NCBI RefSeq assembly: GCF_028554725.1
Contig: NC_071671.1
Span: forward strand, 20,273,501-20,337,500
Reading direction: 5' to 3'
Source of the DNA: Zeugodacus cucurbitae
Taxonomy: Eukaryota; Arthropoda; Insecta; Diptera; Tephritidae
Length of the DNA stretch: 64,000 nucleotides
In this document: piece by piece, positions 10,296 to 24,400 of the stretch
Numbering within the stretch: the stretch's first letter is position 1
Layout: each line of letters begins with the position of its first letter
Program-made: the position numbers and the translations under genes
Notes under the pieces: model-generated
Seen by the model: the letters and a program-made list of their open reading frames with translations, nothing else
Databases searched by the model: none
What the model was told of the DNA's origin: nothing

Positions 10296-13149
10296 AGGGT
10301 AGCTTGCTTTAGAAGCTTCAAAAATCGAGGACTTTTTTGAGAAGAAAAGAAATATTCGATTGAAACGAATATTCCAGGTTTTATTGTTATATATTTCAAC
10401 AGTCTTTTTCATTAAAATATATGTCATATTACGCCTGGTACAAGCATTTCACCGAGGCGCCTCGAGTGAGCATGTGCCATGCGGCGGGAAAGATGCAGGT
10501 CGCAATTTCCCCAAAAAACCCCAAAATTTTTTATTAGTATAGCTTCTAAACAAAGAAAATCAAACAGAAAGCCAGAAATTCAAAAACTTTTCGCAAAAAA
10601 AAAGTTTAAAAAGTAAGTTCAACAAAACTTTCTTAAGGTTTTTTGGTTCAACTAGAAGAGAATTCAATCTCGAATACAATAAATTTTGTCCCGTTTCGAT
10701 AGGACGTATAATTTTTTCTCTAACTTTCCCGCCAATTAGAAAAAAATCGTAAAAATTAAAAACCGAGAAATCTCGCATCAAAGTTGTTGATACATTTATA
10801 ATATAAAATTTAAATAAAAATAATAATTGAATCTTAAAAAAAAAACATTCAAAAGAAAATAAAGCTAAAACAACAACTTTTAATACAAATGCATATTTTT
10901 TAGAGCAGACGAAATGACGTCGCCTAATTACCAAAACTTTTCCGTCAGGCAAAATACCAAAACAAAAACAAAAATTAAAAGGAAAAAACAAAAAAAACTC
11001 ATGCTGTCTCAATTAAAAATCTCGATGTCATTAAGAAAGCAAAGAAAACGCACAAATTAAGGTAAATTGCCTATCACTTACTTCTGTCAGCCGAAAGCGC
11101 CATCTCAACATTTGGAGTCTCCAACTACCTACAACCTACCTACCCTCATAGATATATTTGCATAATCAAATTAGCCAGTTCAATAGAGCTGCCAACACGA
11201 ACATAAGGTGATAAGTGGAGAGTGTGTACGGCTGAGTTTTAATAGCTTAGCGACCCAAGGGATCACAATTAATTATGCAAATATTGTTGGAATCAAACAA
11301 GTTTCCAAAGCGACCCGACATTATACTTATGCGTCCCACAAAAGTTGCATATTAAGTTTTCTTTTTTACAAAGTGTCTTTTTTGTTTTGGTGTAACATTT
11401 GTTTGATATAGAAATCCATTTGTGTTTTGCAGCCTCAGTCTAATAGGCAGTAATGTGTTAATTGGGTTGGCGCTTTGGACTCACATTGCTGGCTGACTGC
11501 TTGGGTACTTGGGCAGGTGTGAAAATGGTTGGAGACTAATTAGTTGGGTAAACAAAGTTTTTAATTTGTGAGAAATTGCAGCTGTTCGAAAATTGTCACG
11601 AAAGATATTGGAATGAATTTAAAGAGTGGGAGAATACTATTTTAAAATGAGAAAGAGAGATAGTACTCATGTTCAGGATAATGTTACTGGGATAATGTAG
11701 AACAGCGGTTAGATTGGATTATCATAAATCATAAATCTCTGGAACCCATTTAGTCGTGTGGGATGGTGTGAGAAATAATTTTGATGTCTGACATATTATA
11801 TGTCTAAACCCAGAAAAAACGTCCTGAATAGATCTTACAAATCAGTATAGATACTAAACTTGCTGACGTAAGACTTACTAGCCATACCCAAAATCCGAGC
11901 AACCTTTAACACACTTCTATGAGATATGGAAAGCGCTCCTTGTATAACTTTCTCTACAGACTTGGAAAGGATATATCCAGAACCGAACAGGAGCTATCTA
12001 AAAAAACATAGTTTTTTGAAAGAACTATGAATTGCTCAACAGATTTAGAAACGGTGTCTCTAGAACCACACCGAAGGTACCTAAAGTCGCCTTGAAAATA
12101 AAGCCATCCGAAAGAACTGTAAATTTTATTAGTAAGATGAAAAAATGTGTAGAATCATATCATATCAGAGAGAGAGAGGATAAAATAATGAATTGTGTAT
12201 GTTTGTTTTTCCATAAAGCAATTCAATATTTTTTATAAAAACGTTACAAGGTCTTCCCCGCTACGGTCTATCACATTTAAAATATCATTCTTTAATTATC
12301 TGTTTACTTTCCATTCTCACTTTATCTTTGTTTTCAAATTCTCTCTGTTTCACTCTACAAATTTCTTGCCTTACTTTAATTAAAAGCAATTACTATGAAT
12401 CCCTCTACCGTTGCTTGCTGCGGCACTTCCGGTTTTCCGGTCACAAGTGTGTGACACACGATTATTTAGCGATTATCTATTTTCATTCGTTTGTGGGTGG
12501 ATATCAACTGTGAGAATTTACAGATTCGTTGACAAATAGTGGGTGTTGGACAGCTCCACAGCTGTGCCAGCAGAAAACGGAATTATATTGTCGCACAGCA
12601 GGTCACACTATACATACAAATTAAGGAGATAGTAATCGACATAAAGCCACTGGAATTTAAACAGTGCCAATGACACGACAAACAAAGAGGGAGACAGAGA
12701 GAGAAGAAATGAAAAAGAAACATGAATAAGCAGTGGCTTCAGCTTTTTAACAGTGGCAACAGTGCGAAAAAATGTAGGACACAAAATCGCTATCAAATTT
12801 CCAATTACATGAGCACAACGTCGCTACGACAATAAGGCACGGTTACTGTTTTCGTTTTTAATCTGCGCCAAGAGACACAAACAAACATTAATTCATTGTG
12901 GTTTTAAAGCATGATAGCGGCGCGCGAAGTAGCTGGCAGACGGACAATAATGGAGGACATTAAATTTTAGTGGCATATTGGTGGCATTGGTGGGTTGGTA
13001 ATCGATAGATAATTTCTTTTTATTTTACTTTATTCCATCTTATATATTTTGCTTTGTTTCGTGGCAGAAAATGTTTGACATTTAATCTACTATAGTCATT
13101 CAAGTGGAAGCTATCATGAGGTTACTAAAGTTTAGGTGTCAAAACGAAA
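10296..13149. other. Non-coding AT-rich stretch
   Basis: No gene was seen. At 12602-12610 the sequence ggtcacact matches the core of a known Drosophila core-promoter motif (Ohler motif 1, consensus YGGTCACACTR). No exon follows it in a convincing way, so I do not call a promoter. Confidence 0.4.
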
Positions 13150-13985
13150 AGAAACAAGTTAGGAAGAGCTACGTTCGGGTGTGATCGAACATTTTAAACT
13201 CTTGCAATTTATTGATGTACTTTTATAAAGATAACACAATTCGACCCATATATTGGGTATAAAGTTCAATAGAATAACGAAAATCATTATATATATAGTA
13301 TATGGGGCTTGGGTGTTTCCTGAACCGATTTCACCCATTTTCTCCATATCTTACATATTAATCGATATATAGGTATAAAGTCCACCAGTTGTTTGAATTC
13401 TTAATTTTAAGGATATGGTAGCTATGGCTTAAAAGCTTAAAAGAAAAAACGAATTTCTTGAAAATATCTGAGGGATTTAGCGATATTTTCGGCAACTAAT
13501 TATTCATAATCACTGAAATCTTCATGTTCGATATTAGGGGCCTGGAAAAGTTATAGTCCGATTTCAATAATTTTTAAAAGAGCAATGTCACAACTTTTGC
13601 ATGATTCTTGATTTACATATTGTAAAGCGAACATATCGGATGGAATTCAAAATTGTGTTAAATGGGATGTAGGCGTGGTAGTGTTAGCTCGTTTTCAACA
13701 CAAATTTGATTAAAATCGGTCAAGTAGCTCCTGATATATGGTTTTTGAAAGTGGGCGACGCCACGCTCAATTTCAATTTTTCATACCAATCTGTGTGTAG
13801 CTCTCTAGCACTTCGGTTAACGCTATTTTGTGGACGTGCCATTGTTCTAGTTTCACAATAGCAACGTTCTTATAGTGTAAAGAAATTTGTATACTAAGTT
13901 TCATTGAGAAATCCGTTTCAAAAAGATATCCGTATGGATGGACAAACATCCTGATTTCGAGGAAGTTGTGATTATTTAAACCTCC
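13150..13985 (-). repeat. Unclassified interspersed repeat, copy 3 (reverse)
   Basis: The plus-strand start (aacaagttaggaagagct, then cgttcgggtgtgatcgaac) is the complement of the hairpin-bearing end of copy 1. Reading on, it contains the reverse complements of the shared phrases (gaaccgatttcacccatttt; aaaagttatagtccgatttc). It is the longest of the three pieces and holds an extra inner part with a gtgggcgacgccacgctc region. Read on the minus strand it ends ...cccgaacgtagctcttcCTAA. Confidence 0.7.
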
Positions 13986-16164
13986 GTAAAATTATTCTTA
14001 AAAAAGTGAATAAATTTTAATGAAATAAACTTTTTTCTTTATTTTCTCTCAAACCTCTCGAATCAAAAAAGTTCTTTAAGCGCTTTAAATCACTTCCAAT
14101 TAATCCGCCTTTCATGGTAATAAATTTATTACGCATAAATCCCAACGAAAAGTCTAATTAATTCCCTTTTAATTTTATTCAAATCATAATCCGTACTTCG
14201 CCACTTCAATAAAATAATTCCATTTGAACTTCGCCAGCATTCGCTGACATTCGCGCGCTCATCACCACACCACACTACCCAGTGCAAACACTATGCCACT
14301 TAATCCACCGCCATTAATTACTTATACGCCGCGTACGACAAATTTAAATATGCATAAAGAGCATTTCCCAGCATAATTAAAAGCTGACAAAAGCAAAAGC
14401 AGAAAAGAAGCGCATTACTAAATGATGACACATGAAATGCTTTGATTGAATGCAGCGAGTGTGTGAGCGGTTGAGATGGAGGAGGAAGAGAATGTTTTGC
14501 TACAGAATTACAAGTGTTTGAGGTGCTATATTTTATCAGTACTTGGCATGGTTTTGATTTAAAATGTGAATTTACGTATTGTTGGTGGTAGTATGTAACT
14601 ATAAATATATGTGGAGAACTTGTAGAGAGGAAAATATTATTTTTATACCCATACTACTCATAAATTTTTGTGTTTTCACTACTATTCGCTGCTATTTCGC
14701 TGCCTGAAATCTTGTTTGCACTATATAGCTATATAAAATGATATATGAAATAATAAAATTTAAATATTTTTTTCACAATTTTTTTTTTTCAATTATTATA
14801 CAAGTAAATATATTTGAAACTAAGCTTTATTTACATTTCTTATGCAAATAACACATTCATGTGCTTTTATATATTGAATTTCTTTATCATATTATTACAG
14901 GCTCAAAAAACAAGCCTTAAAGCTAATAAAAATATATTAAAATCGAAATGATAGCTGAGAAAATTTCTATCTAGGCACAGCAGCAGGCTTTCAAATTTAG
15001 ACAGCTACACACGCTCATACATTTTATTTACATTTTGACTTTATTTAATACAGTATGTAAGTTTATTGGTATGTATATGGTATGGAGGAAGTGAAATAAA
15101 ATACATTTTGACAATGAGTAGACACACACTGTCATATATTGAAGTGAGTGAAATTTCTAATGTAAATATAAAAAACTGTTAAGCTTATCACATTTTCTTG
15201 TAAAAATTTAAAATGTTCACTTAATTTTTGTTTAATATAATTTTGTTTCAATAAAATTTGCATGCTTAAAATTTAAATTTTTTTATTAGTATACAAAAAT
15301 GTTTTAATATCTATTAGATTAATAAATAAATATTGTTGTTAATATAGGTAATCGAATTTTCCATACATTTTTGAAAAAAAAATATATATATATTTTTTAA
15401 ATATAAATATATATAATTTTATATAAATCAATATAAGCTTTAAAAAAAATTTTAAATAACTGGTTTACACATTATAATATCCAGTTTTAGCAAATATATT
15501 TTCCCAAATATTTTTATTTTTATCGATATTTTAAATGCTTTTTAAATGCAAATCTCACCATGAACATACTCACAAACTTGTAAATAAATTTTTAAGCATA
15601 TCTGTAATCCAATAGTATAAAGATTAAATTTGTTTTTATAAATTATTTCTTTCTTCAATTGTAGTAATATTCGACTTGAAATATCTATTATTAATAACTG
15701 ATTTTTTATCGATATTTTTAATGTTTTATAAAAACAAACCGCACTATTAACATACACATAAACTTGTAAATTAGTTGCTGAAAATATCTTATACTCAGCA
15801 CACCGACTTTATATAACCTTCAAATACTCATACATAATACTATGTCTACACTTTGAAAACTCCAAAAATTATAAATTTAAATTTAAAAAATTTCGTTAAA
15901 AAATTTACTTGTTACACTTGTAATTGTTTTCATGAAATATTTATCAAAAATGAAAAACAAAAATAAATGCTAATTACAAATATTACTTTTCTCTTTTTAT
16001 ATACTCAACACTACGTTGCCGCACATGTCAACTTTGACGCCAACTTTCCGCCATTGTTGTTTGCAACCTTCAACAACTGCACCAAAACTCTATGCAAATC
16101 TTGACGCTTGGGCGCTTTTACAACATAACCTCGAATTACGCCGCTCCGCAATGACTTACAATAG
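13986..16164. other. Non-coding, very AT-rich sequence upstream of a calbindin exon
   Basis: No coding signal was seen. Dense A/T homopolymers and a short TA run lie around 15376-15420. The stretch ends in a splice acceptor (ttacaatag) at 16156-16164. Confidence 0.5.
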
Positions 16165-19100
16165 GGTGCCGCTAAGCTGACAAAAGAGGACATCGAAAAA
16201 GTTTTCTCCCTATACGATCGGGTAAGTTGAAATGCTAAAAAACTTTCAACGCCAAAGTTGCGTAAGAAAAATGGCGCAGAAATAGTTTTACAGTTAACAT
16301 TTGCGTCGCAACATTTCAACATGTTTGGTTTTTTTCTTTCTATTTTGATTTATTTTACATTTCTATGCTTAGGAGAGTTGGGAGTTGGGGCGCAGCGGAG
16401 TTATAACAAGGCAGCATGCAGATTTTTTCTTTTTATTTCTCTTATTTTTCATATCTATTGTGAGTTGTTTTCCTGCCATCCTCTGCAAATCAAATAATTC
16501 TCTTACACTTCTGACTTATGTACTGTAGTTGAATGAAAATTAATGTGTTTCAGTATGCAAAATAACGCAGACTGCATTTTGCATGCCAACCACAAGAGAA
16601 AATTGTTGCTGTGGTGTGAAATAACTCGATTTGCAGTATCTGTAAGAAGGAATATTGTATTTTGTGTAATGTGGCTTGTCATTTTTACTTACGCATATTT
16701 TGTCAGCTTATCTATGTGTGGATACCACATTCTTCTTAGGATTTCTGAGAATTATTTTCATTTTGTAATTAGTTCACTTTCATGTTAGGTTAGATTAAGT
16801 TAGTAGGCAGGTCTCTGCATGCATGTTATACTAAAATACTTCGAATGGATCAGAGAGACCCTTATGATTTGGCAAAGTGCTTGGAATCTGTTACATACTT
16901 CTTGAGTCAGTTAATGTTAATTCTAGCCAATTCGCTATGTTCGACGAAGGTGTATCAACCTCAGTCTGGCAAAAACTGGACATTAGAGAAGGAAATGCTT
17001 ATATGATTCCAGCCCGCCTTCACCCAAACATGTATCCAAAATGCATCTGCCAGGAGGCTTACTTAGAGAAGATTCAATGCTAGTATTGCCGCTCTGCTGT
17101 CGGAGTGAATGCATACCTCTCTGAAGGAGGCCACACTATGGACAGGGATAAAGGGATGTCCAACTTATTCCAGTGTGAGAGCGCCTCAAAATTTGCGTTT
17201 TTTATAACATTTTGCATTATTACCAGATCAGACAAAATACTAATTTTTGGTCATTTTAATAAAAATACCCAACAATTATTATGGTTAAAAATTATTATAT
17301 ACTGAATGTTTAATATAAAATAACTTATTTCAATTTCATTTAGCGATAAAATGGTATATTAAAATATCCGGTTTTCGAAGTTTCAGTAATAAATATGGTC
17401 AATTATTATGTGTCAACTGAAAATAAATCAATTTCTTTTATAATTTTCCATGAAAAATTAGTTTCTCGATGCTGCAATTCACAAAAATATTCTTAAACCA
17501 CTTTTAAATTACGCGTTTTCATTGATATTTATTGTTTTAAGTTCTTATTAGTGATCTTGCAAGGCGGCTAAAAATGTTTCCATCGCATTATTTTTTTTGC
17601 AACATTTCAATCTGGCCTTTCCAGTTTCCCAATTGCGAAACGTCAAAACCTCTTCATCTCGACAAACTGTCAAAGTTTAGGTGGTTTTGACGTTTACAAT
17701 TGCGCTCTCACTTCCAGTGATATGAGAGTTGTACATCTCTTTATCTCTGCTATGGAGCAATTTTATGCACTGGTTCGTTCTTTTTGCGTTCTCTTGCAGG
17801 ATACTTCGAAAAATAAATGAAATCTAGTTATGTGTATTTATTTAGAGACAATTTTCATATTAGTGAAAACAATAAGTCGATTAATATCGATCAATAAACC
17901 ATAATTTGTAAAGATTAGGAGATTGTTAGATAAATATTAAGTAAAATTGAATGATTCAAATATGTACTTCAAACTGTAAGAACTCTTCTTCTCTCTTCTT
18001 TCTTCCTTAAAGTAATGCAAGAACGAACCTAATTTCTAATAATCGAAAAATGTCAATATCCACAGTGTCAACTCTCAATTCGATTAAGAAGAAGAAGAAA
18101 ACTAGCTGTCATACCAACTCAAACCCGCAAGTGACACATTCAGAACAAAATCACTTGTTTACCACATTTGAATTTTAAATGAAATTACTTTTATGTGCAA
18201 CATAAATTATTGATGAAGAAAAGATAGCAGCCGCCACTCCCTACAACAGATCTACTCTAATAAATTCTTTTCTTTTCATTGGCTTTTCGACACCTCTTAC
18301 ATAAAAAAGCAATCACAATGCATTAATAAAATTTCGCACTTCAATGAAGCTTATTTCACTAAGCAGCTCGAAAGCTAAAGTGAAAGAAAAAAAAATAAAT
18401 AAATAACCAAATGAATAAGTAAAATTAAAAAGCCACAAGTGCTTAATGGTCACAACGGTTGTTCATTGTGAATTGTGAGAAGTGGAAATATTTCGGACGA
18501 AAAAGGAATGCTTAAAATTTTGTATAATTTGCAGCTGTCAGTAACAGTAAAAATACCATTTGCATAGAATTTAAAAGTAGTATTTCTCTGAAAGGTTTAT
18601 AATACAGCTGCTGTGAAGCGACAGATGCCTTGAACAGTCTACCGTCTACAAATAATGGTAAATACTTGTTGTGGTCATTCAAATCTAAACAATCACTTTT
18701 GGCATTGTAATAAAGATGTGGCAAGAATTATTGCTAGAGGATAGAGGTTATAAAAGAACACTAAGCAAATGAAGAGCAGTGTGTTGTTATCAACTAAAGT
18801 GGGTTCAATAGAAAAACACAGGCTTTGTAGATTTAATTAGATTAAAAAAAAATTAAAATTAATTAATTAAAAATCAGCTGACTGTCAAAATTTAAAACAG
18901 CTTACAGCCAAAGTTGCAATCAGCTGACTGTCAAAGTTTTAATCAGCTGATTTAAAGCATTTATGTGTTTTAATTAAAACGGTGATTTTCTTTTTATTTC
19001 ATTTTTATTTTGAAAATATTCAATAAAACAAAAAATTTCACATTTTAATTAAATAAAATCTAAGGTTGCATTTGCTAGCTTTGAAAGGATTTTTAAAGTA

Positions 19101-21479
19101 ATATTGTCGGAAAAATATTCAATTTCAGTGTCAGCTTTATTGCTAACAATTATATTCATATTTCGATTGCAAAATTATCGATATATTTTACCCATTTCCA
19201 CCAATATGAAATTAAAAATTATATTATAAAGTCATCATTATTCTATGTCGATCCTTTACTGATAAAACTTCTGCCGAAAACTACAAATTATCAAGATTTT
19301 ACAACTGCAGCGTTGCATTCCAGAGCGAATTTAAAAACAGCTATGAATTCCACACTTCCACAAATCACAATCAATACTTACTGTGACAAAAGTAAATTAA
19401 TTTCCTACTTTGCATTTCCAATCTAAAATTGAGCATTGAGCTACAGCATTCACTCCACTCCAGGTTAAAGGGGAATATGTGCGAACACAGAAAAGCAACA
19501 CTTCAGAATTTCGATTTTACTTCACATTATGTAGCTAAGTACATTTTAAAGTCAACAAACACACGCAAAAATGAAGTACAAAAAAAAAAGAAAATTCGCA
19601 AATTCAAGCAAAAGTTGTACACACGAACTCAGATAACACTCAGCGGAAATGCTATGTTAACAGTGTACATAGATATGTATGTATGGCTGTATGTAAAAGA
19701 TAGCATGCTTTATTGTGTGATTTGGTTGCGGCTGCCGTTGCCGCTGCTGTTGCTGTATTGTATTGCAACATTATGCTGTGTTGAGTGGAGTGCGGTCAAT
19801 TGTTTTGCCATTCAAACAATCTGAATGGCGCGTTGAGCAACAGAGTCCTCTGCCATAGCCGCATCCACAGCCACAGCAGGATTTGGTTAGTGTTGGTTGC
19901 CTTGCTGTGTAATGGGAAACAGCTAAATAACTCTGCGCAAACACAGAGATTCCACTTTATATTGGATTAGGTAGTTGCTTTTTTCTCCATAAAATCCTTA
20001 CAGCCACAACTCAGGCAATCGGGTAAGCTTGTGCAATGTATGTATGCGAAATTCTCCAGTTAGCCATGCTATTTGCAATCCACACGTTTAGCGCTAAAGT
20101 GGGTGCATTAGAATTTCTTTGCGTTGGAAAATTCGCTTTATATTGAATCATGCTATAAACCTCAGCAGCGTTAAAACCGATGCGTAAACTTGGTTTCGGC
20201 AATAAATGAGTTTGTGTTTAAAGTTAGGCTTGCAAATACTTTTTACTTTTAGGCTTTGACGCCTTTAAAAATTAAAAAAAAAAACTAATTTCGCAAACAA
20301 ACATATTTATTTTCAAAAAATGTACTTCAGCCTAGAAAAAATTACTCAAATTTTATAAAATATTGTAATTTAGTGCTTTTTTGTGATAAAAAATTGTAAA
20401 TTGCTATGTACAGCTCGATATTTCTTTAAATTTGAGCTCCACATGTATCAAACAAGCGTGTGAACATCTCATAAGTCATACGTTAACTCATAATTATCGA
20501 CTTTCGATAATACATATTGCTACCATCGGTTGCTGTTTTTTACGCAATTTAAAAAGATTACAAAAAAGGGTCGTTATATATTTTTGTGCACAACACTAAC
20601 TGAAATTGCAAAACATATTTAGCTTCTATCAGATAGTTTAACTAATTTTTTAAGTAATATTATTTCTTAATTATAATTCACAAACATTTTGCATTCAATC
20701 CCGTAACTGTCATATATTTTTACCGGAAAGCTATGTTTTAGTGCAACCCTGTAACAAAAACACATATGTATGTATAATATAAGCATCAGCGTTGCTTATA
20801 TTTGCACAGATCACATTTCATTACGTTCTTATCTCCGAACGGAATTTAGCAAGAGCTATTAAATTTTCATTTATTTGCTGTCGACATGTTGCAATGGATT
20901 TGTGCCGGCGCCACAGCAATATTTCAATGTTTATTTTACGCAAAGCACATAACCCGACACATATTTATTTAGTGCTTTAAACACACTTTATCTTTTTCAA
21001 CACTTGCAGGATAATAGCGGCTCAATAGAAAACGAAGAGCTAAAGGGATTCCTCAAGGATCTGCTGGAGTTGGTGAAGAAGGTATGTAGTAAAGTATAGT
21101 ATAATAGTAATAGAGTAGAATATGTATAGAGTATAGTATGTATAGATTGTAGTAAATCTATAGTTTAGTATGTTTGTGGTTTAGTTTATATTTCTGCACG
21201 TAAGTGCAAAAACCTAGTGAATATAAAGTAAAATATAGCAAACTATCAACTAAGTCAGCTGTTAAAATCAATTGTTGTTTCAATGACAAGCTAATTTTGT
21301 TTTTTATTTTTGTACTTTTCGTACCAACACAGGATGACTATGATGCGCAGGATTTAAAAGCTTTCGAGGAGACCATCTTACGTGGTGTGGGCTACGACAA
21401 AGATGGCAAAATCTCACGTAAGGAACTGACAATGATACTGCTGACTTTGGCTAAAATGCCACCAGAGGATGAACAATAA
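16165..21479 (+). CDS. Cbp53E: Calbindin-32 / Cbp53E orthologue, last three coding exons (partial)
   Basis: This is an EF-hand calcium-buffer protein of neurons and muscle. The exons are 16165-16221, 21010-21081 and 21333-21479, ending in TAA, with all junctions in phase 0 and AG/GT borders. They give 91 residues: GAAKLTKEDIEKVFSLYDR, then DNSGSIENEELKGFLKDLLE.., then DDYDAQDLKAFEETILRGVG.., ending KMPPEDEQ. These match the C-terminus of the fly six-EF-hand calbindin very closely. EF-hand 5 has a complete loop (D, D, S, S and the closing E) and is split by the first intron. EF-hand 6 (GYDKDGKISRKE) lacks the first-position Asp and is probably weak or inactive. The upstream exons for EF-hands 1-4 (about 220 residues) were not found in 1-16164 and should lie left of the window. 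The 4.8-kb intron 16222-21009 holds an E-box cluster. Confidence 0.92.
17630..17702. repeat. Imperfect hairpin in the calbindin intron
   Basis: 17630-17650 (caattgcgaaacgtcaaaac..) pairs with 17683-17702 (ggttttgacgtttacaattg) over about 20 nt with one or two mismatches, around a 32-nt loop. No coding sequence or known element was recognised around it. It could be a small MITE or a structured RNA. Confidence 0.6.
18872..18950. promoter_or_regulatory. Cluster of three CAGCTG E-boxes in the calbindin intron
   Basis: The 18-nt unit aatcagctgactgtcaaa occurs exactly at 18872-18889 and 18918-18935, and aatcagctga occurs again at 18941-18950. CAGCTG is a canonical binding core for bHLH dimers. A regulatory role is inferred from the clustering and intronic position only. 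Confidence 0.4.
20493..20511. promoter_or_regulatory. Palindromic ATTATCGA / TCGATAAT site
   Basis: Two perfect 8-bp inverted arms are separated by ctt. The core resembles DREF/BEAF-type TATCGATA/CGATA motifs of flies. It lies 500 bp before a calbindin exon. Function is unknown. Confidence 0.3.
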
Positions 21480-24400
21480 GTTGAATGCCAACAAGTAACA
21501 CAACAACAAGTATAAATTGTAGTATTTATAAAAATAAAAAAATTAAAAAGTGGTACGAAAAAACATAAAAATTTTAATATTAAAGTATTTTAGACTTATG
21601 AAAATAAGCAGCAAGTGCAAGCTATTAAAGAGGCAAGCCGAAAAAATGGTATTATAGAAGCAGAAATATGTAGTAAAATTGAAAAAAAATAAAAAACAGA
21701 TAAAACCAATGAACAGTAATAAACACACACACATAACCACACTTTTTTGGACAGCTTATGCGTTGTATGACACGTTAAGCAAACAGAGGCATAGAACATG
21801 AGAAAAAAAGTAGTACGTATATTTGAAAAAAATTAAATAAACTTGCATAAGCGTACAATGCAGCGTAAATATTGCGATTTTTATTAAAAAAAAAAAAATG
21901 ATTATTAAAATATATGAAAAAAAATTATCAAATAAATTATAACATACATTTTGGATATTTAATTGAAATAATTAATTGCACGACGAGACGCCGCAATAAT
22001 GCGTGTGAAATGAACAACAAATCAAGTGACAAAAACAACACAAAAACACAAGAATACAACAATAAAACATTCAACGAGGGAAATTAATTACTTTAAAATG
22101 CTGCCAATGTAAAGCAGTCAATGAAATATATAATATCAAAATCAAAGCCGAAGAAGGAAGCATTATTTAAATGTTATATAAAAAGTGGATGTTTCATTTG
22201 AAGGCAATGAGATTTTAGCTACACTTATTAAGTGTCAAGTTTGGGTACTAAAAAAAACTAGAGAAAAAAAATAAACAAATATAAATGACATTTTTAAAGC
22301 ATATAACAATTTTTTTAATTGCTATAGTTGTTGTTTAATGACTTTATTCAGCTAAAAATTTCGAACTTTTCGAATTACAAATATTAAAATATATTCTTGA
22401 ACAAAAATTAAAAAATATATTTTTTTCTCACCGTAAGTTTCTATTTAATTGTCTAATTATTATTTGTTGTATGTAAAACGAAAAATCTTTACTGCATTGC
22501 AGCAGAAAATGCTGAAAAAATATGAAAATAATTTGAAAATCACAAAACAAACTCAGCCAATTAAAAAATAATGCTTAATTATGTACAACAAACCTCCAAA
22601 TATGTGAAAAAATAAATGAAAATAAAATAAACCAGCCAATAAATGTGCATGTCCTAGCGTGAAAAAATATATATAAACATCGATTTTATTGTTAAAATAG
22701 TAAATGTAAAGAAAATAACGAAAACTTATATAGTATTTGCAAAACAATTTATATGTATGTTTTTTAATGTGTATTAGTTTATATTATACATATTTTTTAT
22801 TAATTCATACAAATAAAATATTAATTATGTGGCATATGAGTAACGAATTTTTAGATAAATATATATGTATGTTAGTTTGTTAAAAAATGATACAAATAAA
22901 ATAATAATAATATTTAGAAAACAAATGATTTTTCAAAACTCATGCATGTGCTTGCAATTTAACGCTATTGATGTGAAAAATGTCAAAAATGCTGTTACTG
23001 CATCATTACAGCGAAAAAAGTTTGTTAAAAATTATAAAACAAAAACCTCAAAAACGTGTTTTCTGTTGCGAGAGAAATATATATATTTAAATGTTATACT
23101 TATAAATGGTTTAAATGTCATATTGTGTACCTGTCAAAATGAAGTAAAGCTTACACATAGTTAATTACAGTGCTTGTAACTTGTGCGCAAGCTATCTTCA
23201 ATTACTTAATTCAATAATTTTTCGATTTTCACGCGAAATGTATAAAACTTGATTGCTGGCATGTTAATTGATGCGCTAAAAAACATGAACTTCCTTTAAC
23301 TCTAAAGCAAAATAAAAAAATAACAACAATATAGTTATAACAAACTAACGGTATTTTTCCGTTAACCAAACATGCTGAAGTACATATTAAAAATAAATAA
23401 AAAATAATAATTGTCATATAAATGAAGCACATAATTCTTTCAGTGTTGAAAACATGCTATTAGGCAATGCAAACAAACAAATGTAAACACAAAAATTGTA
23501 TAAATTTTTTGCAATAAAATTTCAAAAATGCATAGAACTGATTTTAAAAGCTTGAAAGTCAATTTAAAACGTGTGAACGGCTCGAAATCTAACAAAATTG
23601 CATTGAAATCAATTTCCGTGCTATCAAGTAATGTTCAGCTGTTATTAGCAATAATGAAAAGGGTCAAACGAAGAGGAAAACAAGCATTTGCTATAAATTA
23701 CATTTGTTTTAAAACTTTTTTGTAACAAATAGTGTTTACTTAACCTTTTCGAAAACATTACCAGCTCACTTTGGTCACATTCAAACCAAACCAATTATGC
23801 ACTAACAGCAAACAAATGACCCTTGAAACAGCGAGCTACTAAATAAACTTACAAAGTAAACTTCTTCAATTAAACTTTTGCATATAAAATTCAACAGAAA
23901 CTAATTTGACAAACTAGCTAAAATAGACACATTATTTGAGTTTTTGATGTCGGCTACTAAACTGAAACTGATTGCTATGGTAAACTAGAACTAAAAACAC
24001 AAAATGTCACATTTCCATTTGAAATTGAGCATTCAACAACCCGCACATAAACAAGCACACAACAATAACTTTTGACATAAAAATAGTACGCTGCTATACA
24101 CTGATTTACCACACATTATTAAGCGCTCCCCGGCAAAGAGTTTGGGGAAATTGAACATTAAAAAGCATTGGAGCTGAGTAAAGTGCCAACGAGTAAACGA
24201 ACTATCAGCACGCTGATGATGTGAAGTCTATCAGTTGCGCTAATGCTGCAGCCAAAGGGAATGCTGTAGAGCTGAGAGCCTTAAATGTAAATCAATACTT
24301 GAGGAAATCTAAAAAACGATGTCAAAATCGACAGCAAGGTTGAGTAAATAGGGTTTTAATGAGGCACAGCAAAGGATTGAGTGCGTGCAAAGGCAAATAA

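Noticed and set aside
12602..12612. Ohler motif 1-like ggtcacacta as a promoter
   Set aside because: There is no exon or open frame downstream in either direction that it could serve, so a chance match is likely.
16011..16322. 103-codon minus-strand frame
   Set aside because: It overlaps the calbindin exon 16165-16221 and has no recognisable product.
19429..19824. 131-codon plus-strand frame in the calbindin intron
   Set aside because: Low-complexity residues, no homology recognised, no splice logic with the neighbours.
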